Translations under genes and position numbers: made by a program
Origin: an uncultured Oscillospiraceae bacterium
GTDB lineage: Bacteria > Bacillota > Clostridia > Oscillospirales > Oscillospiraceae
Assembly (NCBI GenBank): GCA_934635545.1
Contig: CAKTZN010000028.1
Span: 1 to 13,207 of the forward strand
Direction of reading: 5' to 3'
DNA length: 13,207 nucleotides
Notes under the pieces: generated by a model
The model's input: the letters and a program-made list of their open reading frames with translations, nothing else
What the model was told of the DNA's origin: nothing
Databases searched by the model: none
In this document: piece by piece, positions 7,471 to 13,207 of the stretch
Layout: each line of letters begins with the position of its first letter
Numbering within the stretch: the stretch's first letter is position 1

Positions 7471-8433
7471 TCAATCCTTACGTTTGCGGGCATCCAGGAA
7501 TACAGCTATGACGATAACTGCGCCCTTGACAATGCTCTGCATATTGGAATCGATCTGCAGCATGGTCATACCGTTCACCAGAATACCCAGGATCAGCGCG
7601 CCAAAGACTGTATTGATGACCTTGCCTGTACCGCCGGAGAAGCTGGCGCCGCCCAGGATCACGCAGGTAATGGCATCCATTTCGTAGGCGTTACCGACAG
7701 AGGGGTTGCCGGAGAGCATACGGGAGGTCAGCACCACGGCGGCCACACCGGTGCAGGCACCGGCGATCACATAGCCGATACCGGTGCACAGCGGCACATT
7801 GATACCGGACACCTTGGCGGCCACAGGGTTACTGCCAATGGCATAGATGGCGGTACCGAAACGGGTACGCTCAAGCACAACGTAAACAATGATGGCCATA
7901 ACGATAAAGATCCACGCCGCCACAGGGATGCCTAGGAAGGAGGCACGGCCCATCTGCTCAAAGGACTTGTAAAAGCCATTGATATTCTTACTGTTGGTGG
8001 TCAGCAGGGCAGCGCCTCTTGCAATGGACATCATGCCCAGGGTCGCGATAAAGGAGGGCACGTTGCCGTAGGCAATGAAAAAGCCGTTGATCACGCCGGT
8101 CAGTGCACCGATGCCAATGGAGATCAGGAACACCACCGGGATCGGCAGTCCGGCCCGGACAGCCAGCGCCGCGAACACGCCGCACAGTGCCACCACCGAA
8201 CCACCGGACAGATCCGTTCCGCCGCTGACGATGGGGAACATAATACCCAGAGCGATGATGCCGATGACCGACTGCTGCCGGATGATATTGGTCAGGTTAC
8301 TGGCAGAGAAGAAGGTCCCGCCCTTCAGGATGGTCATAAAAAGGAACAGCGCCAGCAGAATGAAGAAGGGGCTGTACTCCTTGATGATGGTTTGCAGCTT
8401 ACTGTTGCTTGTCAGCTTTATCTTTGTATTCAC
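7471..8433 (-). CDS. Sugar ABC transporter permease, RbsC type
   Basis: The 320-residue integral membrane protein of the ribose/xylose-type permease family has about eight to ten hydrophobic segments starting near residue 20 (FFILLALFLFMTIL). Family motifs are SGGTDLSGGSVVAL in the first third and VILGGASFSGGTGK followed by GALILGILVNGM near the C-terminus. It would form a homodimer pore for a high-affinity importer with the adjacent ATPase and binding protein. The start is GTG at 8433, chosen because GGGAGGG lies 8 nt upstream; the frame stays open 14 more codons, but those overlap the ATPase gene and do not resemble the family. It follows the ATPase stop by 19 nt. No convincing terminator follows it, so the regulator gene may receive readthrough. 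Confidence 0.93.
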   Translation of the reverse strand: MNTKIKLTSNSKLQTIIKEYSPFFILLALFLFMTILKGGTFFSASNLTNIIRQQSVIGIIALGIMFPIVSGGTDLSGGSVVALCGVFAALAVRAGLPIPVVFLISIGIGALTGVINGFFIAYGNVPSFIATLGMMSIARGAALLTTNSKNINGFYKSFEQMGRASFLGIPVAAWIFIVMAIIVYVVLERTRFGTAIYAIGSNPVAAKVSGINVPLCTGIGYVIAGACTGVAAVVLTSRMLSGNPSVGNAYEMDAITCVILGGASFSGGTGKVINTVFGALILGILVNGMTMLQIDSNMQSIVKGAVIVIAVFLDARKRKD

Positions 8434-8441
8434 GATGTAAT

Positions 8442-8448
8442 CCCTCCC
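8442..8448 (-). promoter_or_regulatory. Ribosome binding site for the GTG start of the permease
   Basis: GGGAGGG on the minus strand is 8 nt before GTG at 8433 and lies in the short gap after the ATPase stop. It decides in favour of the GTG start. Confidence 0.8.
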
Positions 8449-8452
8449 TAAA

Positions 8453-9955
8453 TCAATCCACAACGCCGGTGGCATAGCGCATGATGGTCTCCTGTGAGAA
8501 GTCTTTCCGCTCCACGAATCCGGTCAGCTCACCCTCGTGCATGACCAGGATCCGGTCGCTCATTCCCATGACCTCCGGAAGCTCAGAGGAGACCATGATC
8601 ACGCATTTCCCCTGTTTGGCCAGGTCGCTGATCATGCGGTGTATCTCGGCCTTGCTGCCCACGTCAATGCCGCGGGTAGGCTCGTCAAAAATCAGTATCT
8701 CCGGCTCGGTCAGCAGCCAACGGCCGATCAGCACCTTCTGCTGATTACCGCCGGAGAGGTTGGAAATGATCGTCTCTGTGGACGGTGCCTTCACCGCCAG
8801 GGTCTCCTTGATATTCGCGGCAGATTCGCCGGTCTTTCTCTTCTGCACAAAGGGTCCCTTGCAGTGCTGGGGCAGTGCCGCCATCACCGTGTTGAGCCGG
8901 ATGCTCAACGGCAGGAAACAGCCGCTCTGCTTACGATCCTCCGTTACCAGGCCGATACCGGCCCGGATCGCGTCCTTGGGTGTATTGATGGTCACCTCTT
9001 TACCATCGATATATATCTTGCCGGCGGTCTTTTTCCGGGCACCAAAAATGGTCTCCACCACCTCGGTACGGCCAGCGCCCATCAGGCCGGCCAGGCCCAG
9101 TATTTCGCCCCGGTGTACCTCAAAGCTGATGTTCTCAAACTCACCCTTGCGGGAGAGGCCCTCCACACGCAGATAGGTCTCACCGATCTGCGCATCCTCT
9201 TTGGGGAAGATGTTGGAGATGGTACGGCCCACCATCATGTTGATAAGGTCGTCGATCGTCATATCTTTCGCGCGATTGGTGCCGATAAAGCAGCCATCGC
9301 GAAAAACGGAAATGTCGTCAGAGATTTCAAATACCTCATCCATCTTGTGGGTGATGTAAATAATACTGACGCCCTGATCCCGTAATTTCCGAATTAATTG
9401 AAACAGCCGCTCCACCTCTACGCCGGTGATCGCGGAGGTCGGCTCATCCATAATGACCAGCTTGGCGTTATAGGAGACCGCCTTAGCGATCTCGCACAGT
9501 TGCTGCTTGGCTACGCTCAGCGCCCCCATCTTGGCATCAGGATCCACTGCGATCTCCAGGCTGTCCAGCAGCTTCCGGGTCTCGGCACGCATGGCGCGCT
9601 CATTTTTGATGGGGGTGCCTTTATAGCAGATCTCCTTGCCGAGGAAAATATTTTCATAGACCTTCAGGTCACGGACAGTGCTCAGCTCCTGATGGATCAT
9701 AGCCAGGCCTTCGTCCAAAGCGGCGCGAGGTGTCTTGAAATGCACGTCCTTACCGTCAAAAATAATGGTACCGCTATCGCGGGTATAGATGCCCAGCAGG
9801 ATCTTCATCATGGTGGACTTACCCGCTCCGTTTTCGCCCATCAGCGCATGAACCGTGCCGCGGCGGACATTGAAGCCCACATTGGTCAGGGCCGGTACGC
9901 CACTGAACGATTTATTGATCCCGCTGATCTGCAGAATGTAATCTGTTTGTCCCAT
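8453..9955 (-). CDS. Sugar ABC transporter ATP-binding protein, RbsA/MglA type
   Basis: The 500-residue protein contains two fused nucleotide-binding domains, the normal length for RbsA-like ATPases. The first has Walker A GENGAGKST (40-48), a diverged signature LSVAKQQ and Walker B LVIMDEPTSA. The second has the diverged Walker A GLMGAGRTE typical of this family, an intact signature LSGGNQQK and Walker B ILIFDEPTRGIDVG. This pattern means one competent and one degenerate ATP site, as in RbsA. It energises the RbsC-type permease on the inner face of the membrane. AGGAGG (9968-9963) lies 7 nt before ATG 9955. An upstream extension of 19 in-frame codons runs through the intercistronic palindrome and is rejected. 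Substrate is not encoded here; it depends on the binding protein. Confidence 0.95.
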   Translation of the reverse strand: MGQTDYILQISGINKSFSGVPALTNVGFNVRRGTVHALMGENGAGKSTMMKILLGIYTRDSGTIIFDGKDVHFKTPRAALDEGLAMIHQELSTVRDLKVYENIFLGKEICYKGTPIKNERAMRAETRKLLDSLEIAVDPDAKMGALSVAKQQLCEIAKAVSYNAKLVIMDEPTSAITGVEVERLFQLIRKLRDQGVSIIYITHKMDEVFEISDDISVFRDGCFIGTNRAKDMTIDDLINMMVGRTISNIFPKEDAQIGETYLRVEGLSRKGEFENISFEVHRGEILGLAGLMGAGRTEVVETIFGARKKTAGKIYIDGKEVTINTPKDAIRAGIGLVTEDRKQSGCFLPLSIRLNTVMAALPQHCKGPFVQKRKTGESAANIKETLAVKAPSTETIISNLSGGNQQKVLIGRWLLTEPEILIFDEPTRGIDVGSKAEIHRMISDLAKQGKCVIMVSSELPEVMGMSDRILVMHEGELTGFVERKDFSQETIMRYATGVVD

Positions 9956-9962
9956 GTATGTT

Positions 9963-9968
9963 CCTCCT
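9963..9968 (-). promoter_or_regulatory. Ribosome binding site of the ATPase gene
   Basis: Perfect AGGAGG on the minus strand, 7 nt before ATG 9955. It lies 14 nt downstream of the intercistronic palindrome. Confidence 0.85.
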
Positions 9969-9982
9969 CGCGTTGCAGGGTA

Positions 9983-10022
9983 CGTACAATGGTTGCTCCC
10001 GCGAGGGAGCAACCATTGTACG
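9983..10022 (-). other. Perfect 18-bp palindromic hairpin between binding-protein and ATPase genes
   Basis: CGTACAATGGTTGCTCCC (9983-10000) is fully complementary to 10005-10022 around a 4-nt loop (GCGA on the plus strand, TCGC in the mRNA). It starts about 53 nt after the binding-protein stop and is not followed by a T-run. The position fits an mRNA 3'-end stabilising or partial attenuation element that lets the binding protein be made in excess of ATPase and permease. A weaker AAGAAG/CTTCTT repeat (10031-10036 with 10047-10052) sits between it and the binding-protein gene. Confidence 0.8.
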
Positions 10023-10075
10023 CGAAGCAGAAGAAGTTTCTTGCGTCTTCTTGTTATGCGGTATGGAAGGTGCGC

Positions 10076-11032
10076 TCAGGAATTCCACATGCTGATGTAC
10101 TCGTCGACGTTCTCGGAGTTCACCAGGATATCCTTCAGCACCACGTCGGCGGGCTGCTCACCCTTGCACAGAGCCAGGGCAGCATCCAGTGCCTCATAGG
10201 CCAGGCCGTGAGCATCGGCAAAGAAGGTCAGCGCCATGTCGCCGGACTTGACCTGCTCACAGCCCATCAGCAGACCGTCGATACCGGAGACGGCCACGCC
10301 CTCAACGCCGGCATCCTGCAGCGCCAGGATGGCGCCGATCGCCATCTCATCGCAAGCGGCCACGATCGCGTCAAACTCGATACCGGAGGTGATCCAGGTC
10401 TCAACGATCTTGTTGGCGTCGGTACGCAGCCAGTCGCCATCCTCGCGGGCCACCAGCTCACAGTTGGGATTGGCGTCCAGGACGGACATGGAGCCTTCCT
10501 CACGCTCGGAAGCCACCAGGGTACCCTCCGTACCAGCCAGGTAAGCGATCTTGCCAGCGCCGCCAATGTAATCGATCGTCGCCTGCATCTGATCCTTACC
10601 GGTTTCGATGCCATTGGCACCAACGAAGCAGTCAGCGCCGTCTGCATCCTGCTGCAGCGCCACATACTTGATGCCGGCGTCCTGAACAGACTTCATGATG
10701 GACAGAGATGCCTCGTAATCCACAGGCTTCAGGCAGATGCAGTCCACGCCCATTTCGATCCAGCCTTCCACAACGGCCATCTGGGTGGAAACGTCAGACT
10801 TGCCGTCGCCGATGAGGACTTCCACCTCAGGATGTTCAGCCGCCCATGCGTTGACATTGTCAATGACGGAGGAGACCCAGGTATCGTTCAGGTCGTTGAC
10901 GGTATAGCCGATAACGTACTTCTTCTCGCCGTCAGCCTGATCGCCGCCGTTGTTGTCGCTGTTGTTGCCGCCGCAGGCCGTCATGCACAGCATCATAGCC
11001 AGGACCAGCAGCAGAGCCAAAACCTTTTTCAT
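10076..11032 (-). CDS. Sugar ABC transporter substrate-binding lipoprotein (periplasmic-binding-protein type I)
   Basis: The 318-residue protein begins with a lipoprotein signal peptide: KK, a hydrophobic run and the lipobox MTAC with Cys20 as the lipidated residue. A low-complexity Asn/Gly/Asp linker (21-36) follows, then a RbsB-like sugar-binding domain from about 38 to the end. IGYTVNDLNDTWV, CDEMAIGAI and VSGIDGL are typical of the family. It would be anchored outside the cell membrane and deliver substrate to the permease. The neighbouring IolG-like dehydrogenase suggests inositol or a related polyol, but ribose, allose or other sugars are not excluded. The start is ATG 11032 with AAGGAA 9 nt upstream; an in-frame upstream ATG (11083) would put 17 charged residues before the signal peptide. 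The gap before it (110 bp) holds a long hairpin. Confidence 0.93.
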   Translation of the reverse strand: MKKVLALLLVLAMMLCMTACGGNNSDNNGGDQADGEKKYVIGYTVNDLNDTWVSSVIDNVNAWAAEHPEVEVLIGDGKSDVSTQMAVVEGWIEMGVDCICLKPVDYEASLSIMKSVQDAGIKYVALQQDADGADCFVGANGIETGKDQMQATIDYIGGAGKIAYLAGTEGTLVASEREEGSMSVLDANPNCELVAREDGDWLRTDANKIVETWITSGIEFDAIVAACDEMAIGAILALQDAGVEGVAVSGIDGLLMGCEQVKSGDMALTFFADAHGLAYEALDAALALCKGEQPADVVLKDILVNSENVDEYISMWNS

Positions 11033-11041
11033 TTTCTTGTG

Positions 11042-11047
11042 TTCCTT
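11042..11047 (-). promoter_or_regulatory. Ribosome binding site choosing the binding-protein start
   Basis: AAGGAA on the minus strand, 9 nt before ATG 11032, directly in front of the signal peptide. Confidence 0.75.
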
Positions 11048-11074
11048 TCTCTTTTTGTTTTTGAGTTGGTATTC

Positions 11075-11128
11075 TTCAAACAACCGCTTCCGACGGCATT
11101 GTCCGGACCGACGCCGCGGCTGTTCAAA
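11075..11128 (-). other. Hairpin in the gap before the binding-protein gene
   Basis: In the minus-strand RNA, the segment at 11128-11116 can pair with 11087-11075 over 13 bp, three of them G-U; the core is AACAGCCGC with GCGGTTGTT. The loop is about 28 nt and includes the palindrome TCCGGA. It lies between the IolG-like gene and the binding-protein gene, where it could mark a processing site separating the dehydrogenase and transporter parts of the message. No clear promoter was found in this gap. Confidence 0.5.
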
Positions 11129-11142
11129 TACAATGGGGAACC

Positions 11143-12159
11143 TCAGGGGATCTCGTCCAGCTTCACCGGGCGATCCTGCTCCAAAGAGAGTTGGGCAGCA
11201 CGGGCAATGCGGACAGCCTGGAGCCCATCATAGGCGGTGACAGGCGCCTCTTTGCCTTCGTTGACCATCTCAAAGAAGGTCTTTTGGGCGTTGACAAACG
11301 CGTTGGCATAGCGTTCCAGGAAAAAGTATACCGGCTTATCATAATGCACGCCCGCTTCATTGTGAATGCTGACCGTAGTCTCCGGCACATTGGAGACCTG
11401 AACGAAGCCCTTGGACGCATGCACCTCTGTACGCTGATCATAGCCGCAGTTGGACTGACGGCTCAGGTCGATAAGACCCACCGCGCCGCTGGCAAACTTC
11501 AGAACAGCCAGAGCCGTATCGATATCCCCCAGATCCTTCACCTTCCTGTCCACCAGGGCATTGCCGCAGGCATAGACCTCTGTGACTTCGGAGCCGGAGA
11601 AAAACCGCGCCAGGTCAAAGTCGTGGATCATCGAATCAAAGTAGATACCGCCGCTGGTGCGGATATAGTCATAAGGCGGCAGGGCCGGATCGCGGGAGCA
11701 GAGCTTGATGATCTGCGGTTCGCCCACCGCACCGCTGGCCACAGTGGCCTGCAGCTTTTGCTGATTCACATCAAAGCGGCGCATAAAGCCCATCAGGAAC
11801 TTTACGCCGGACGCCTTAATGGCGTCGATGGCCTTGTAGATCTTCTGGATATCGGAATCCAGCGGCTTCTCGCAATAGATGTTCTTGCCGGTCTCGCAGG
11901 CCCGCATGATATACTCACAGTGGGTAGGTGTCGGAGAGCAGATGAACACGCAATCCACTTCGCTGTCCTGAAACACCACGTCGGCGTCCTTTCCGGTGTG
12001 CTCTACACCGATGGACTTGGCCCACTGCTCCGCCTCATCAGAGAGATAGGGATCAATAATATACTTGATACGCACCTGGGGCTGGTAGCGAACCAGCGCT
12101 TCAGCATGGACACGGGCGATCCGGCCCGCGCCAAAAATTGCAACAACATTCCGGTTCAT
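11143..12159 (-). CDS. Gfo/Idh/MocA-family oxidoreductase, inositol 2-dehydrogenase-like
   Basis: The 338-residue cytosolic NAD(P)-dependent dehydrogenase has an N-terminal Rossmann fold with GAGRIA (10-15). D36 at the end of the second strand favours NAD. The family motif EKPL is at 97-100, with K98, D175 and H179 matching the Lys-Asp-His catalytic set of IolG enzymes in order and spacing. SRDPALPP (155-162), SGGIYFDSMIHDFDLARFF (169-187) and GYDQRTEVHASKG (239-251) are close to the myo-inositol 2-dehydrogenase consensus. IolG oxidises myo-inositol to scyllo-inosose. Differences from the usual IolG wording (LSRQSNCGY in place of a typical NSRxAxYGY) leave room for another inositol isomer or polyol. 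The gene starts 8 nt after the zinc dehydrogenase stop, indicating co-expression. Family is firm; substrate is inferred. Confidence 0.88.
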   Translation of the reverse strand: MNRNVVAIFGAGRIARVHAEALVRYQPQVRIKYIIDPYLSDEAEQWAKSIGVEHTGKDADVVFQDSEVDCVFICSPTPTHCEYIMRACETGKNIYCEKPLDSDIQKIYKAIDAIKASGVKFLMGFMRRFDVNQQKLQATVASGAVGEPQIIKLCSRDPALPPYDYIRTSGGIYFDSMIHDFDLARFFSGSEVTEVYACGNALVDRKVKDLGDIDTALAVLKFASGAVGLIDLSRQSNCGYDQRTEVHASKGFVQVSNVPETTVSIHNEAGVHYDKPVYFFLERYANAFVNAQKTFFEMVNEGKEAPVTAYDGLQAVRIARAAQLSLEQDRPVKLDEIP

Positions 12160-12165
12160 AGGCTA

Positions 12166-12169
12166 CCTC
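12166..12169 (-). promoter_or_regulatory. Ribosome binding site overlapping the upstream stop codon
   Basis: GAGG on the minus strand shares bases with the TGA of the zinc dehydrogenase and lies 6 nt before ATG 12159. This suggests translation of the two dehydrogenases is coupled. Confidence 0.65.
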
Positions 12170-13207
12170 AATATTCTTCCGGATAGATGACGACCTTCAG
12201 GGCCTTGCCGGCGCGCAGCAGCTCCAGACCCTTTTCGTACTCGCTCAGCGGGAAGGTGTGGGTCACGATCTCCTCAAGGGGCAAGATGCCGCTCTCGATG
12301 ATGCGGGCCGTCTTCTCAAAGTAGTACTTGCCCAGGAAGCCGCCGTAGATGCGGGCCTCCTTGCGGACGATATCCGCAAGCTGGATCTGGGGACGGGCCG
12401 TCTCGTCGTGGCCGAACATCACTACCTGGCCGCCGGGGCGGATCACGTCGATGGCATTCTGCAGCATGTGGCCCACGGCCTCGATGCTGTGATCCACGCC
12501 CAGGCCGTTGGTCTCCTCCAGGCACACCTTTACCAGGTCCTCCTTGGTGGGATCCACCACACGGGTGGCGCCGCACTTCAGAGCCTTTTCACGGCGGTAC
12601 TCATGGGGCTCGGAAACGATGACCTTCGTGGCGCCGTTGGCCTTGGCCATGGCGGCGAACAGCAGGCCCATGGGGCCGGCACCCAGCACGCACACCGTAT
12701 CACCGGCCTGGATCTTCAGCTTCTCGATGGCGTAGCCCACGCAGGAGAGGGGCTCGGCCAGGGCGGCCAACTGATAGGGGGTCTTGTTGTCGATCTTGTA
12801 CACGGACTGGGCAGGCACGCAGGTGTAGCTGCACAGAGCACCGTCGGCAAACAGACCGCGGGTCACGCCGTGCTCGGGCCAAGGAGTATCCTGCTGGGAG
12901 TACAGGGTAGTACACTGACCGGGGCGGTCGCTGCGGCAGTTGTCGCAATGGCCGCAGGGGGGATGGGGATCCACGATCACCTTGTCGCCGGGCTTCAGGG
13001 ACTTGACGGCAGAACCGACAGCCGCCACCTCGCCGCAGTACTCGTGGCCGAAGATAATGTCAGGCTTGGCAGGATGTTTGGGGGGATCCATCAGCACATG
13101 CAGATCCGTGCCGCAGATGCCAACGCCCAACACCTTGATCTGAACGTCGTCGGGATTCTTGATCTGAGGAACCGGTCTGTCCTCATAGGCGTATACGCCA
13201 GGCTTCT
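12168..13207 (-). CDS. Zinc-dependent medium-chain alcohol/polyol dehydrogenase, 5' partial
   Basis: The frame runs off the right edge; 345 residues are visible and probably only a few N-terminal ones are missing, since KPGVYAYEDRPVP at the edge is a normal start region for the family. Catalytic zinc ligands are seen in GICGTD and GHEYCG. The structural zinc lobe CGHCDNCRSDRPGQC has all four cysteines. The Rossmann motif is VLGAGPMG, and an acidic residue after the second strand (VSEP) suggests NAD. The sorbitol dehydrogenase/threonine dehydrogenase subgroup fits best. It would oxidise a secondary alcohol of a sugar or polyol, probably in the same pathway as the IolG-like enzyme 8 nt downstream. 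A GTG at 13133 opens a long frame but is internal. The operon promoter must lie outside the window. Confidence 0.9.
   Translation of the reverse strand, partial: KPGVYAYEDRPVPQIKNPDDVQIKVLGVGICGTDLHVLMDPPKHPAKPDIIFGHEYCGEVAAVGSAVKSLKPGDKVIVDPHPPCGHCDNCRSDRPGQCTTLYSQQDTPWPEHGVTRGLFADGALCSYTCVPAQSVYKIDNKTPYQLAALAEPLSCVGYAIEKLKIQAGDTVCVLGAGPMGLLFAAMAKANGATKVIVSEPHEYRREKALKCGATRVVDPTKEDLVKVCLEETNGLGVDHSIEAVGHMLQNAIDVIRPGGQVVMFGHDETARPQIQLADIVRKEARIYGGFLGKYYFEKTARIIESGILPLEEIVTHTFPLSEYEKGLELLRAGKALKVVIYPEEY

Noticed and set aside
8453..9955. Loss-of-function in the second ATP site (GAGRTE instead of GKST)
   Set aside because: This divergence is normal for RbsA/MglA-type double ATPases and is not a sign of decay.
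9956..10012. An upstream extension of the ATPase gene by 19 residues
   Set aside because: It would encode half of the intercistronic palindrome and lacks family similarity; AGGAGG marks the ATG at 9955.
9398..11233. A 611-codon open frame on the plus strand across the ATPase and binding-protein genes
   Set aside because: It reads through two intergenic hairpins and antisense to genes with clear motifs, so it is a chance frame.

Overview
The window looks like chromosome from a GC-rich, Gram-positive anaerobe, most probably a gut Clostridia of the Oscillospiraceae type. This rests on strong AGGAGG-type ribosome binding sites, a lipoprotein-anchored solute-binding protein, the citrate lyase accessory genes, a GlnRS and high GC with G/C-ending codons. 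The lineage is inferred; no rRNA or other marker gene is present.

Plus-strand half, positions 1 to about 6250. The window opens inside citF (citrate lyase alpha subunit, N-terminus missing). It is followed with overlapping ends by citC (citrate lyase ligase) and a fused citX-citG gene, which make and attach the lyase prosthetic group; citD and citE presumably lie upstream of the window. A good sigma-A promoter embedded in the last codons of citXG drives glnS (glutaminyl-tRNA synthetase). After glnS come a strongly folded intergenic element, a small CxxC heavy-metal-associated (HMA) protein, a five-copy AAGTAA repeat starting in its last codons, and a metallo-beta-lactamase-fold hydrolase whose promoter region contains a nested inverted repeat. 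A strong hairpin terminator ends this half and probably serves both strands.

Minus-strand half, positions 6258 to 13207. Read right to left this is one probable operon for uptake and oxidation of a sugar or polyol: a zinc-dependent medium-chain dehydrogenase (first codons missing at the window edge), an inositol-2-dehydrogenase-like Gfo/Idh/MocA oxidoreductase, a sugar-binding lipoprotein, an RbsA-type double ATPase and an RbsC-type permease. A LacI-family regulator follows, with its own promoter overlapped by a candidate operator. The resemblance of the oxidoreductase to IolG suggests an inositol or related cyclic polyol as substrate, but no other inositol-pathway gene is visible. Hairpins sit in the two larger gaps on either side of the binding-protein gene, including a perfect 18-bp stem with a 4-nt loop, suggesting control of subunit ratios at the RNA level.

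No RNA genes, insertion sequences, phage genes or CRISPR arrays were seen. All non-coding gaps are shorter than 150 bp. The least explained parts are the folded element before the HMA gene, the inverted repeats before the hydrolase and regulator genes, and the substrate of the two-dehydrogenase ABC operon.
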